A stretch of DNA of 64,000 nt from Flavobacterium hydatis (GCF_000737695.1 NZ_JPRM01000015.1:124001-188000), one strand, 5' to 3'. Positions 50,239 through 59,348 are shown, numbered from the stretch's first letter. The notes: a model not told the origin generated them from the letters alone. A program made the numbers and translations.

Positions 50239-51563
50239 TGAAAAACTTGAAATTTTATAATGCCTTATTTTTACGTGTTTTTATTGTCATAATAATTCTG
50301 TTTTCTTCATTATATCTTGCACAACAAAAACTGTATTATAATAGTATTTTAGTAGGCGCTGTAGTTATTATTGCTTTGGCAGAAATGTATTTTTTTATTA
50401 AAAGCAAAATGAGTTTTTACGACAAAACCATTCTCTCTATTCTTCAAAATGATTATTCGACTAATTTCCCTGAAGAACAAAGAAAAGGAAGCTTCAAGAA
50501 TCTCTCGATTTTGTATGATACTTTAAAAGAAAAGCAACAAGAACAAAAATCCAAAGAGTTGATTTATCGCTCTATTTTAAACAATATCGACACCGCTATT
50601 TTAATTCTGGAAAAGGAAAATGACAATTGGAATATATTTCTGATGAACGATTGTTTCTCTACCACATTTTCTGTTCCTAAAGTAAGCCATTGGGATTATC
50701 TCAAAAACTATCTTCCGTCGCTTTTTAAAGAAATTGAGAATACCCAATTTAGCGAATTAAAGACAGCTATCGATGTCAAAATTGAGCAACAGGACTTACA
50801 AACGTTTATGCTTCAGACTTCGCTAACAAAATCATTAAACAAAGAATACTTTATCATTTTACTAGATAGCATCCAGCGTGTTATTGATAAAAAAGAAAAA
50901 GAAGCGTGGATTACTTTAATGAAAATAATTTCGCATGAGTTAATGAATTCCTTAACTCCGATTCGTTCGCTTTCGCAAAATTTACTTCAGATAATTGATC
51001 AGGAAAAACTCGAAGAAGATGATTTTGATGATATAAAAAGCAGCATTTCGACTATTATAAACCGAAGTGACCATTTACAGATTTTTGTAGAAAACTATAG
51101 AAAGCTAGCCATGCTTCCTACTCCAGATAAAAAACCTGTATCGATTAATACTCTTTTTGAAGATTGCCTAAATATTATGGCACCAATCTTAAAAGAACAA
51201 GGCATTGAGCTGATAAACAACATTAATAGTTCGCGTTCTATCTTAATTGATAAAAGCCAGATAGAACAGGTTATCATCAACCTGATTACCAATAGTGTTT
51301 TTGCATTAAAAGATAAACAGGAGAAGAAAATATACTTATCGGCATTGTCCGAAAACAATCGTTTTTTCATCACGATTTCTGACAATGGGAAAGGAATCGA
51401 GCCTGAAATAAGGGATAAAATATTCCTTCCTTTCTTTACAACCCGAAAAGAAGGTGCAGGAATTGGACTTACGCTTTCTAAGAATATTATTGAGGCTCAC
51501 GGAGGTTATTTAAGTTACCAAACCGATGAAAATAGGACAGATTTTGTTATTTGTTTGATTTAA
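50238..51563 (+). CDS. Sensor histidine kinase
   Basis: 441 aa. Two close N-terminal membrane helices (~12-32, ~37-55) with almost no periplasmic loop suggest it senses the membrane. A PAS-like middle region (~100-210) precedes the phospho-acceptor His in IISHELMNSLTPIRSLSQN, followed by the HATPase with N-box NLITNSVFALKDK, DNGKGIE and GAGIGLTLSKNIIEAHGG. Its start overlaps the regulator stop (TAATG), so the two are translationally coupled and form one two-component system. Confidence 0.93.
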   Translation: MKNLKFYNALFLRVFIVIIILFSSLYLAQQKLYYNSILVGAVVIIALAEMYFFIKSKMSFYDKTILSILQNDYSTNFPEEQRKGSFKNLSILYDTLKEKQQEQKSKELIYRSILNNIDTAILILEKENDNWNIFLMNDCFSTTFSVPKVSHWDYLKNYLPSLFKEIENTQFSELKTAIDVKIEQQDLQTFMLQTSLTKSLNKEYFIILLDSIQRVIDKKEKEAWITLMKIISHELMNSLTPIRSLSQNLLQIIDQEKLEEDDFDDIKSSISTIINRSDHLQIFVENYRKLAMLPTPDKKPVSINTLFEDCLNIMAPILKEQGIELINNINSSRSILIDKSQIEQVIINLITNSVFALKDKQEKKIYLSALSENNRFFITISDNGKGIEPEIRDKIFLPFFTTRKEGAGIGLTLSKNIIEAHGGYLSYQTDENRTDFVICLI

Positions 51564-51578
51564 GTTTGACCATTTTAA

Positions 51579-51606
51579 CTTTGTCAAAGTTCGAACTTTG
51601 ACAAAG
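51579..51606. terminator. 28-bp perfect palindrome after the histidine kinase gene
   Basis: CTTTGTCAAAGTTC is followed directly by its exact complement, with no loop bases. It lies between convergent genes, so it can terminate the two-component operon, and it also resembles a mobile REP-like palindrome. Confidence 0.75.
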
Positions 51607-51624
51607 ATTCAAAGATTACAGAAT

Positions 51625-51951
51625 CTACAACTCTATTTCTGGTTGCCAAAAATGCTTTTCGAAATCTACAATCTGATTGTCTATAACCTCTATTCCTTCG
51701 TTTTCGAGTAATTGTTGCATTAGGTTTGTACCGTCAAAATGATGTTTACCACTAAGTAATCCTTTTCTGTTTACGACACGATGCGCAGGAACATCATCCA
51801 TATTATGACACCCATTCATTGCCCAGCCAACCATTCGTGCCGAACGTGCTGTACCCAATGCTTTTGCAATAGCGCCATAGGAAGTTACTTTCCCGTACGG
51901 AATCTGTCTTACGATTACATAGACTCTTTCAAAAAAATTATCTTCTGCCAT
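51625..51951 (-). CDS. Alkyltransferase-like protein (ATL), catalytic Cys replaced
   Basis: 108 aa, the size of the DNA-binding domain of O6-alkylguanine-DNA alkyltransferases. The helix-turn-helix RSARMVGWAMNGC and recognition segment are present, but the active-site PCHRV is replaced by PAHRVV, so it cannot take up alkyl groups. ATLs bind O6-alkylguanine and hand the lesion to nucleotide excision repair. Here Ala replaces Cys, whereas E. coli ATL has Trp. It lies in a minus-strand run with LysE and TrmB, with no known link. Confidence 0.88.
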   Translation of the reverse strand: MAEDNFFERVYVIVRQIPYGKVTSYGAIAKALGTARSARMVGWAMNGCHNMDDVPAHRVVNRKGLLSGKHHFDGTNLMQQLLENEGIEVIDNQIVDFEKHFWQPEIEL

Positions 51952-51972
51952 GGCTTTATTTTCAAGTAAAAA

Positions 51973-52608
51973 TTAAGCGAAATAATATCGTATGATATTA
52001 AAAAGTGTGATTATCGAAATTACTCCTGTAATGCTCCCGATAATGATATTCATGTTCTTAAGTATGTAATCTGTTTTCTGTTCTATCTTCTGAAAAAAAG
52101 CGATATAACAATAAAAAACAGTAAATGAACCTAAAACTGCTCCAGTTACAAACACAGATATAAAATGATTCTCAAATAGAAATAATTTATAAGAAGCCAA
52201 TGTAACGCTAACAAAAACGTAATATGGGATTGGGAAAAAATTAAGTGCAGAAAGTAACATTCCTAAAAAGAAACGGCTTTTCTTACTCTGATTTTTAATC
52301 TTGTTTTTTTTCTTTTTTGGCTCTTTTGCAATCCAAAGAAAATAAATCGTTAAAACCGCAAAAATCCCAAATCCAATTTCTCGCAATAAGATTACAACAT
52401 CTGGCCGCTGATCGATAATTCTTGCCGACAAAATCGCCAAATATACTTGACAGAATATAATAAGTACTGCTCCGGCAACAAACCACAACGCATTCTTTTT
52501 CCCTTCTTTTAAGTTTACTTTGGCTGCTGTCATATTTATTAATCCTGGCGGAATAATACCAATAAAAGCCGTAATAAAGCCTAAAAGCAAAGGAATAATA
52601 AATGTCAT
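51973..52608 (-). CDS. LysE-family translocator
   Basis: 211 aa with six membrane helices. The N-terminal FIGIIPPGLINMTAAK is the LysE/RhtB signature with the conserved Pro-Gly, and a basic cytoplasmic loop (KKKKNKIKNQSKKS) sits between helices 3 and 4. The family exports amino acids or related small molecules; substrate unknown. It is 21 nt upstream of the ATL gene on the same strand. Confidence 0.85.
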   Translation of the reverse strand: MTFIIPLLLGFITAFIGIIPPGLINMTAAKVNLKEGKKNALWFVAGAVLIIFCQVYLAILSARIIDQRPDVVILLREIGFGIFAVLTIYFLWIAKEPKKKKNKIKNQSKKSRFFLGMLLSALNFFPIPYYVFVSVTLASYKLFLFENHFISVFVTGAVLGSFTVFYCYIAFFQKIEQKTDYILKNMNIIIGSITGVISIITLFNIIRYYFA

Positions 52609-52661
52609 GCGCTGCGAATCATGTATTAAAGAATGGGGAAACTAAAATTAAAAAGAAAGAA

Positions 52662-53339
52662 CTACGCTTTAATTTTAAAACGAATATACGTAATTGCCTT
52701 ATTAATTTCTAAATATTGTTTCTCGTAAAATGTCTGAAAAGCAGTAACCTCTTCTGGGCTTCCTTCATTTACATACACATTATGATTAGCATATAAAACC
52801 TCATGACCTTCACCGTGCAACAAACCTAATGTATAACCGTGCATAAACTCGCTATCAGTTTTTAAGTTTACAACACCATCTTTCTTAAGGATTTTTTTAT
52901 ACAATTGTAAAAACTCCGAATTGGTCATACGGTGTTTAGTACGTTTGTATTTTATTTGTGGATCTGGAAAAGTAATCCAGATTTCATCTACTTCATTTTC
53001 AGCAAAAATATGGTTGATTAATTCGATTTGAGTACGAATAAAAGCAACATTATGTAAACCTGTTTCTACAGCAGTTTTAGCTCCTCGCCAAAAACGAGCT
53101 CCTTTAATATCGACTCCAATAAAGTTTTTATTTGGATATCTTTCAGCCAATCCTACAGAATACTCTCCTTTTCCACAACCTAGTTCAAGTACCAACGGAT
53201 TATCATTCTTAAAGAAGTCTTTGTTCCATTTCCCTTTATGCGGAAATAAATCGCCTACAACTTCTTCTCTCGTTGGTTGAAAAACGTTATTGAATGTTTC
53301 GTTTTCCTTGAATCTCTTTAGTTTATTTTTACTTCCCAC
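52662..53339 (-). CDS. trmB: tRNA (guanine-N7-)-methyltransferase
   Basis: 225 aa. The SAM motif LELGCGKGEYSVGLAERYP and the substrate/catalytic segments ITFPDPQIKYKRTKHRMT are typical of TrmB, which makes m7G46 in tRNA. The length and motif order are standard. It is followed by the LysE gene 53 nt downstream. Confidence 0.95.
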   Translation of the reverse strand: MGSKNKLKRFKENETFNNVFQPTREEVVGDLFPHKGKWNKDFFKNDNPLVLELGCGKGEYSVGLAERYPNKNFIGVDIKGARFWRGAKTAVETGLHNVAFIRTQIELINHIFAENEVDEIWITFPDPQIKYKRTKHRMTNSEFLQLYKKILKKDGVVNLKTDSEFMHGYTLGLLHGEGHEVLYANHNVYVNEGSPEEVTAFQTFYEKQYLEINKAITYIRFKIKA

Positions 53340-53499
53340 TTTTTTACAAATATTTCGGCAAAATTAAGGAATATATACGAATGAATGGCATCGGATTTCA
53401 AAAATGAAAAAATCCACCTCTAATAGCTTTTTTCTACCTAAATATTGAGTGTGATTTTCTGTATAAAAGAGAACTAAACTTATCCTCTACAGATTACTT

Positions 53500-53590
53500 T
53501 TTCAGCCACAGATTAAAAGGATTAAAAAGATTTTAAACTTTGCGACCTTTGCGTAAATCTTTGTACTCTCTTTGCGGTTAAATCCACGTT
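53500..53590. repeat. Single TTTGCG-type intergenic repeat
   Basis: Reads CAGATTAAAAGGATTAAAAAG, ACTTTGCGACCTTTGCGTAA and CTCTCTTTGCGGTTAAATCC, the standard unit. It lies in the gap between trmB and the ammonium transporter gene. Confidence 0.75.
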
Positions 53591-53621
53591 CCATTAAATC
53601 CACATTCCATTATAAACAATT

Positions 53622-54989
53622 TTAATTAGCCGTTTTCATTTTAGGCTCTAGTGTTTCGTCATGTTGCGATAAGTCTAACCCGATATGTTCTGACTCTTCG
53701 GACACGCGCATTGGGATAATCACATTTGTAAGTTTAAATAAAAGATAAGCTCCAAAAAAAGTAAATATCGAAACCAAAACCAATGCCATCATATGATGTG
53801 CAAAAACCATCCATCCGCCATGAAGCAAGCTCGCTTTATCACCATGTGCAAAGATTGCAGTAAGAATCATTCCCATTATTCCTCCTACACCGTGACAAGC
53901 AAAAACATCTAATGTATCGTCAATTTTCTTTAAGAAATTAGCATTTACAACCATATTCGAAACCAAGGCTGCACTAAACCCAAAGAACATACTTTCTGGC
54001 ACTGATACAAATCCTGCAGCTGGCGTAATCGAAACCAATCCTACAACTGCACCGATACAAGCTCCTAAAGCAGAAACTTTACGTCCGTTAATTCTATCAA
54101 AAAATACCCAAGTTAACATCGCTGCCGCAGAGGCTGTTGTTGTCGTAGCAAAAGCCATTGCCGCAACACCATTGGCTGCCAAAGCCGAACCTGCATTAAA
54201 CCCGAACCAACCAAACCATAACATTCCTGTTCCTAATAATACAAACGGAATATTGGTAGGTATATGTCGGCTATTTTTTCTTTTCCCTAAAACCAAAACT
54301 CCTGCTAGCGCTGCAAAACCTGCGCTCATGTGCACTACAGTTCCTCCGGCAAAATCTTTAACACCAAAATAAGTTCCTAAAATTCCTGTAGGATACCAAA
54401 CCGCATGACACAAAGGGGCGTAGATAAATATTGTAAACAAACAGATAAAAAGCAGATAGGAAATAAATCGAACTCGTTCGGCAAATGAGCCTGTAATTAT
54501 TGCTGGCGCTATAACTGCAAACTTCATCTGGAATAATGCAAACAACATAAACGGAACTGTGTTTGCTAATTGCTTGTGAGGTAAAACACCCACATAATCC
54601 ATAAAGGTAAACGTAGTTGGGTTACCTACAAAACTATAGAAGTTTCCTCCCGAATGAATTCCTATTGGTTCACCAAAAGCGAGACTAAAACCAAGTACAA
54701 CCCACAAAAGTGTTACTACACCAAGGCAAATAAAACTTTGAAGCATAGTCGAAATCACATTCTTTTTCCCAACCATTCCGCCATAAAAAAAGGAAAGCCC
54801 AGGCGTCATAATCAAAACCAAGCAACAAGATGTAAGCATCCAGGCAACATCGGCAGGAACAATATCTTCTGTAGTTCCAAATTCTGAAAGTATATAATCT
54901 GTAGCATTAACAGTTGGCCAAAATGCACCCGTTATACATACAATACTTATAATGATAAAGGAGATAATCCACCACTTTTCTATTTTCAT
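53622..54989 (-). CDS. amt: Ammonium transporter (Amt)
   Basis: 455 aa with about twelve helices, including a cleavable N-terminal one. Amt motifs are present: MLTSCCLVLIMTPGLSFFYGG, FAGGTVVHMSAGFAALAG, and FACHGVGGIMGMILTAIFAHG near the C-terminus, with the two pore histidines in VVHMSAG and ACHGVGG. It conducts ammonium across the inner membrane. A PII (GlnK) gene, usually adjacent, is not seen in the visible neighbours. Confidence 0.95.
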   Translation of the reverse strand: MKIEKWWIISFIIISIVCITGAFWPTVNATDYILSEFGTTEDIVPADVAWMLTSCCLVLIMTPGLSFFYGGMVGKKNVISTMLQSFICLGVVTLLWVVLGFSLAFGEPIGIHSGGNFYSFVGNPTTFTFMDYVGVLPHKQLANTVPFMLFALFQMKFAVIAPAIITGSFAERVRFISYLLFICLFTIFIYAPLCHAVWYPTGILGTYFGVKDFAGGTVVHMSAGFAALAGVLVLGKRKNSRHIPTNIPFVLLGTGMLWFGWFGFNAGSALAANGVAAMAFATTTTASAAAMLTWVFFDRINGRKVSALGACIGAVVGLVSITPAAGFVSVPESMFFGFSAALVSNMVVNANFLKKIDDTLDVFACHGVGGIMGMILTAIFAHGDKASLLHGGWMVFAHHMMALVLVSIFTFFGAYLLFKLTNVIIPMRVSEESEHIGLDLSQHDETLEPKMKTAN

Positions 54990-55232
54990 TTTTAAAATAC
55001 TTTACTTCAACCCTATTTTCACAAGGGTCAAAGTTATTAAAAAACAAGTATTTTACTTTTTAAGGGGTTAAAAAATAGCAGGTAAGATTAAATTATCATC
55101 GATATTGCAGTTTTGAGTATGTTTTTTTAAGAGTATACCATTTTGAGGTTCTATTTAAGATATGAATTTGCCAATTATATTATAACGAAATTAGAACCTC
55201 AACTTTTAAAACATTAAAAACAAAGTCTTTAC

Positions 55233-55724
55233 TTACTTTTTCTTAAGTTTAGTAATGATAACATCCTCTAATGGTGCTTTTATTTTAACAACTTCATCTA
55301 CATTGTCGTTTGGAACTGTCATAGACAAAACATAATGTTTCACTTTCCATTCCTTTCCTACTTTTACCATAACTCCAGATCCGCGACAAATTTTCATTTG
55401 AGTATCTAGTAATTCATCAAACCAAGCTGTTTTTCCAGTTGTATCAAAAAAGATATGACGTTCTAATGTGGTAAAATTCCAAGTTTTCCCTTTATCAAAA
55501 AATGGCTTTGCCCAAACTTTAAAATCGGCTTTATTCCAATTTTCGGTAGCATCAGTTCCGATAAAAATAGCATCATCGGTCATTAAAGCAAAATACGGCT
55601 CAAAACTAGCATCGGCAGCAGCCTTATGCCAAGAATCAAGTGTTTTATTAATTTTATCCTTATCAGATGTTTGTGCTTGTGCAAAAGTGGTAATGAATAA
55701 TAACAGTAAGATTGATTTTTTCAT
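55233..55724 (-). CDS. NTF2-like (SnoaL/DUF4440-type) exported protein
   Basis: 163 aa with a signal peptide (MKKSILLLLFITTFAQAQ). The mature part is an NTF2-like fold, with helix TLDSWHKAAADASFEPYFA and strands MTDDAIFIGTDATENW, TAWFDELLDT and WKVKHYVLSM. The family covers many small enzymes and binding proteins; no catalytic set is clear. It is monocistronic. Confidence 0.85.
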   Translation of the reverse strand: MKKSILLLLFITTFAQAQTSDKDKINKTLDSWHKAAADASFEPYFALMTDDAIFIGTDATENWNKADFKVWAKPFFDKGKTWNFTTLERHIFFDTTGKTAWFDELLDTQMKICRGSGVMVKVGKEWKVKHYVLSMTVPNDNVDEVVKIKAPLEDVIITKLKKK

Positions 55725-55794
55725 GGTATATGGTTATTTGTTTTTTAAAGCAGAAATATAGAGAATTTACCGCAAAATGCATAAAATTTGTGCT

Positions 55795-55995
55795 AATTCG
55801 AGAAATCTGTGGCAGAAAAAAATTAACCGCAAAGAGAGTACAAAGATTTACGCAAAGGGCGCAAAGTTTTAGAATCCGTGTAATCCTTTTAATCTGTGGC
55901 TAGAATTTAACCGCAAAGTTCGCAAAGGGCTACGCAAAGAGCACAAAGCTTTGCGGACTTCGCGTAAATCTTTGCGCTCATTGCGGTAAAACGGC
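55795..55995. repeat. Two adjacent TTTGCG-type repeats between convergent and divergent genes
   Basis: The 354-bp gap 55725-56078 holds two inverse-strand copies: AACCGCAAAGAGAGTACAAAG and GCAAAGGGCGCAAAG, then AACCGCAAAGTTCGCAAAGG and CTTTGCGGACTTCGCG. A TATATTTG box at 56049-56056 is a candidate -7 of the following lipoprotein gene, with no clear TTG. No gene. Confidence 0.75.
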
Positions 55996-56078
55996 TAACT
56001 AAAACCCCTTTTAACAAATATGGACTACAAAAATCGATTAAAAACCAGTATATTTGAGAACTTTAAAATTATTCAACT

Positions 56079-56738
56079 ATGAATCCGAAAATCTTAATAA
56101 GTTCGTTAGTCATCTCTTCTATCCTTTTTATTTCTTGCAAAAAAGAATTAGAACCTCAGGAAAGTACACCAACCTCTGAATTGGTAAAATTGGGATTAGC
56201 TCAAGACACTACCAAAGCAAATTCGGCAGTTCAAACCCAAGCACCTGCTGCAAACCCAAATACAGTAATGGGTGATACTGGAGGAATTAATCCTGCACAC
56301 GGGCAACCTGGTCACCGTTGCGATGTTGCAGTAGGAGCGCCATTAAATTCGCCTTCTTCTCAACCAACAAAACAACTTACAACGCAAACACAAACTGCAC
56401 CTACAACAGCTGTAGTAACAACTACAACACCACAACCAACGACTACTACTGCCAAAGGAATGAATCCTCCGCACGGACAAGCAGGACATCGCTGTGATAT
56501 TGCTGTTGGAGCCCCATTAAATTCTGCTCCTGCAAAAGCAACTACAACACAAACAACTACAACACAAACAACTACTGCGCAACCTGCATCGGGCACCGTT
56601 AGCCAGCAAGTAACTGTACCTCCAACTCCGGCTGGAGCAACTAATTATAGTGTAACTCCTCCCGGAATGAATCCACCACACGGACAAGAAGGTCACCGTT
56701 GCGACATTGCAGTTGGCGCTGCATTACCAAAATCATAA
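56079..56738 (+). CDS. Lipoprotein with three HGQ-GHRC repeats
   Basis: 219 aa. A signal peptide ends in a lipobox (LFISCKKE, Cys near residue 20). Three repeats of about 22 aa follow: INPAHGQPGHRCDVAVGAPL, MNPPHGQAGHRCDIAVGAPL and MNPPHGQEGHRCDIAVGAAL, linked by long Thr/Gln/Pro-rich stretches (TTTQTTTTQTTT). Each repeat has two His and one Cys in HGQxGHRC, a plausible metal site. I do not recognise a named family. Surface or periplasmic location is expected. Confidence 0.8.
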   Translation: MNPKILISSLVISSILFISCKKELEPQESTPTSELVKLGLAQDTTKANSAVQTQAPAANPNTVMGDTGGINPAHGQPGHRCDVAVGAPLNSPSSQPTKQLTTQTQTAPTTAVVTTTTPQPTTTTAKGMNPPHGQAGHRCDIAVGAPLNSAPAKATTTQTTTTQTTTAQPASGTVSQQVTVPPTPAGATNYSVTPPGMNPPHGQEGHRCDIAVGAALPKS

Positions 56739-56768
56739 AACAACGATTACCTTCGATTAATATAAAAT

Positions 56769-56805
56769 AAAAACCCGAATACATTAAGAACGTATTCGGG
56801 TTTTT
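56769..56805. terminator. Bidirectional terminator
   Basis: AAAAACCCGAATAC / GTATTCGGGTTTTT, a perfect 14-bp stem with a 9-nt loop, between convergent genes. Confidence 0.85.
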
Positions 56806-56826
56806 GATTTTTATCTAAAAGATACT

Positions 56827-57993
56827 TTATTCTATTTCAAAAATAGCTTGAATTTCTACCACAGAGTTTATTGGTAACGAAGCCGCTCCAATTGTTGCTC
56901 TTGCATGTTTTCCTTTTTCTCCAAAAACCAATGCCGTTAAATTTGAAGCTGAATTCATAATCCCCGCGTGCTGTGTATACTCAGGAGTTGTATTAAAATA
57001 TCCTGTTAACTGAACACATTGTTTCACTTTGTTTAAATCGCCACCACAAGCTTCTTTTAGCACTGCAATAACATTAAGCATCGTTTGGTATGTTGCTTCT
57101 TTAGCTTGTTCGTCTGTAACCGTTGCACCAACCTTACCTGGATTTAATATTTTACCCTCTTTTAATGCTACTTGATTAATATATACTTTATTATTAGAAA
57201 TGGTATAAGGCACATAGTTCCCAACAGGTTTAGGAGCTTCTGGAAGTACTATATTATTATCTTTTAATGTTTTATTTACATCAATACTTCCCTTGCTTTC
57301 TACCGAAGTTGTTTTTACTTCTTTTACATTCTCTGTGTTTTTTAATCCCGAAGCAACTCTTGCCAAAGCTTTTCCTTGCTCTTTAGCTAAATTCAATTCG
57401 CTTGCAGATGGTCGTGTACCAACAGAACCTGTCAATGATGTTGCCCCAAAAGGAGTATTTCCCTGAGGAACTGATTTATCTAGAGTAGCTGTTCCCATAA
57501 TTCCCGTAGGTACGATTACCATTCCGTGGGAAGCAAGGATATTCCAAAAAGATAATATTGCTGCTTCTTTTCCTGCACCTGATCCAGCCGACATAAAAAC
57601 TGTTGCTGGCTTTCCTTCTAAAGCTCTTGAAGTCCAAAGCGGAATACTCTTGCTGAAAAAGTAATTCATATCTGCGCTTATGTTAGCAAAATGAACTGGA
57701 CTTCCGAATGCGATTCCGTCATAATTTGCCAATTCCTCAATAGTTGCTATTGGCAATTTCTCTACCTCAGCATTTAATTTTTCTTTTGCATTAATCGAAG
57801 GAACACGTTTTATTGTCGCTTTTGTATTTGGATATTCCTGGATTCCTTCGGCCATGGCTTTTGCCATTTTGTACGTTCCGCCATTTTGAGAATGAATAAG
57901 AACCATAACATTTGTTTCTGATGGTTTTACTTGCGCATTTACACCAAAACCTATAAGAACTGCGGTTAGTAATACGAGTAGTTGCTTTTTCAT
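56827..57993 (-). CDS. Exported flavodoxin/WrbA-like domain fused to a RidA-family domain
   Basis: 388 aa with a signal peptide (MKKQLLVLLTAVLIGFGVNA). Residues ~28-210 are flavodoxin-like, WrbA type (VMVLIHSQNGGTYKMAKAMA, YDGIAFGSPVHFANISADMN, FMSAGSGAGKEA). After a linker, ~255-388 are RidA/YjgF (YVPYTISNNKVYINQVALKEG, NVIAVLKEACGG, HARATIGAASLPINSVVEIQ; the Arg of RAT is the family substrate-binding residue). A flavin reductase-like domain and an imine deaminase-like domain together outside the cytoplasm is unusual. Role unknown. Confidence 0.88.
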   Translation of the reverse strand: MKKQLLVLLTAVLIGFGVNAQVKPSETNVMVLIHSQNGGTYKMAKAMAEGIQEYPNTKATIKRVPSINAKEKLNAEVEKLPIATIEELANYDGIAFGSPVHFANISADMNYFFSKSIPLWTSRALEGKPATVFMSAGSGAGKEAAILSFWNILASHGMVIVPTGIMGTATLDKSVPQGNTPFGATSLTGSVGTRPSASELNLAKEQGKALARVASGLKNTENVKEVKTTSVESKGSIDVNKTLKDNNIVLPEAPKPVGNYVPYTISNNKVYINQVALKEGKILNPGKVGATVTDEQAKEATYQTMLNVIAVLKEACGGDLNKVKQCVQLTGYFNTTPEYTQHAGIMNSASNLTALVFGEKGKHARATIGAASLPINSVVEIQAIFEIE

Positions 57994-58319
57994 GAATTTA
58001 TTTTAAATGATTTATTATTTGATATCCCAAATTAAGTTCCTTGTCTTTTCATAAAGAACTAGTTTTTGGGACTGCAAAATTACTTTTTACAACAGCGAAA
58101 AGCGTTATTATTATCTTAATTTTATTTTTTGGATTTCGCAGAGATTCACAAAGAATCCGCAGAGCAACACAAAGATTCATGCAGAAAAAAAATCGGCTTA
58201 ATCTGCAAAATCTGCGTGAAACAAAAAAAATAAACACACAGAAACATAGGGTTTAAACAATTCAATCCAAAAAGCTAGCTATTAATTTTCTAACTTACAC
58301 CAACAAATCACTCAATCTT
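57994..58319. repeat. Intergenic region with degenerate CACGCAGATT-type element
   Basis: No gene. Contains CATGCAGAAAAAAAATCGGC and AATCTGCAAAATCTGCG ending GTGAAAC (58179-58222), a shortened copy of the element at 63417-63645, preceded by TCGCAGAGATTCACAAAG. ACACAGAAACATAGGGTTT (near 58234) also recurs, inverted, near 62192. Confidence 0.65.
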
Positions 58320-58976
58320 ATGAAAAAAGCTATTGTATATGGAGCAAGTGGCTTAGTTGGATCTTATATCCTCCAGAACTTATTAAACAACGCCAATTAC
58401 GAACAGATAACAATCGTTGTTCGAAAAGAATTAGATATTAAGCATCCGAAACTGAAAACTCTTATCGGTGATTTTCAATCTTTACCCAATGTCGTTAAAG
58501 ATATTAATATTGACGAAGTTTATATTGCTATTGGAACTACCAAAAAGAAAACGCCTGACCAGAAAATTTATTACCAAATTGATCACGACTATCCTGTATT
58601 GGCAGCAAAACTAGCTAAGGAAAATGGAGCAAAATCTATATTTTTGGTTTCTTCTGTTGGAGCAAACCCAAGTTCATCTGTATTCTATACTAAAACAAAA
58701 GGAGAAACGGAACAAGATATTATTAACCTGAATTTTGAACATACTTATATCTTCCGACCTTCGATGATATTAGGAAACAGAAAAGAAAGTCGTCCTCTGG
58801 AAAAAGTACTTATAGGAATATTCAAATTAATCAATCCTTTATTTATGGGAGGGATAAATAAGTACAAAGGAATAGAAGCTGATAATATAGCCAAAGCAAT
58901 GGTTAATGCTGCCAATAAACCAAACGCCAAAGTCAAGATATTGCATTGGAAAGAAATGACTGCTTTACTAAAATAA
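58320..58976 (+). CDS. NAD(P)-binding short-chain/epimerase-like protein
   Basis: 218 aa. The N-terminal Rossmann motif GASGLVGSYILQ binds NAD(P). VYIAIGTTKKKTPDQKIYYQ and FLVSSVGANPSSSVFYTKTKGE suggest the atypical SDR group of HTATIP2/oxidoreductase-like proteins, with a possible YxxxK-like YTKTK. Substrate unknown. It is monocistronic and ends at a strong terminator shared with the HPF gene. Confidence 0.85.
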   Translation: MKKAIVYGASGLVGSYILQNLLNNANYEQITIVVRKELDIKHPKLKTLIGDFQSLPNVVKDINIDEVYIAIGTTKKKTPDQKIYYQIDHDYPVLAAKLAKENGAKSIFLVSSVGANPSSSVFYTKTKGETEQDIINLNFEHTYIFRPSMILGNRKESRPLEKVLIGIFKLINPLFMGGINKYKGIEADNIAKAMVNAANKPNAKVKILHWKEMTALLK

Positions 58977-59014
58977 AAAATGGCATTATCTTAATTTTAG
59001 ATAATGCCATTTTT
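58976..59014. terminator. Bidirectional terminator
   Basis: AAAAATGGCATTATCT / AGATAATGCCATTTTT, a perfect 16-bp stem with a 7-nt loop, between the convergent epimerase-like and HPF genes. Confidence 0.85.
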
Positions 59015-59033
59015 ACATTTATTAATATATAAA

Positions 59034-59348
59034 TTAATACTCTTTCATTTTTTCGAAAGTAGTAGTAAGTGATTTTTTAATTTTACCCAGAGCACCTTGA
59101 AAAGCTTTTTCAAGCGTATCAGCATGATCGGTAACAGTAATAGGCTGTAGTTTTACAGGACGAACTTCAATCACACATTTTTTATCGTTTACGCTAAACT
59201 TCTCTCCGTTTTCATCTCCAAAATGCACTTCGATACGAGTAATTTTGTTATCAAAACGTGCTAAAGATTTTTCTAATTCACCAGAGAAATAAGCTTCTAA
59301 TCTTTCGTGTCCATCAATGTTTTTGTCAGTGTTGATTTGAATTTTCAT
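59034..59348 (-). CDS. HPF/RaiA-type ribosome hibernation factor
   Basis: 104 aa, short HPF class. It has the beta-alpha-beta-beta-beta-alpha pattern with MKIQINTDKNIDGHERLEAYFSG-like start and C-terminal helix EKAFQGALGKIKKSL. The protein binds the 30S decoding region in stationary phase and inactivates ribosomes. The C-terminal dimerisation domain of long HPF is absent. It is convergent with the gene before it. Confidence 0.9.
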   Translation of the reverse strand: MKIQINTDKNIDGHERLEAYFSGELEKSLARFDNKITRIEVHFGDENGEKFSVNDKKCVIEVRPVKLQPITVTDHADTLEKAFQGALGKIKKSLTTTFEKMKEY

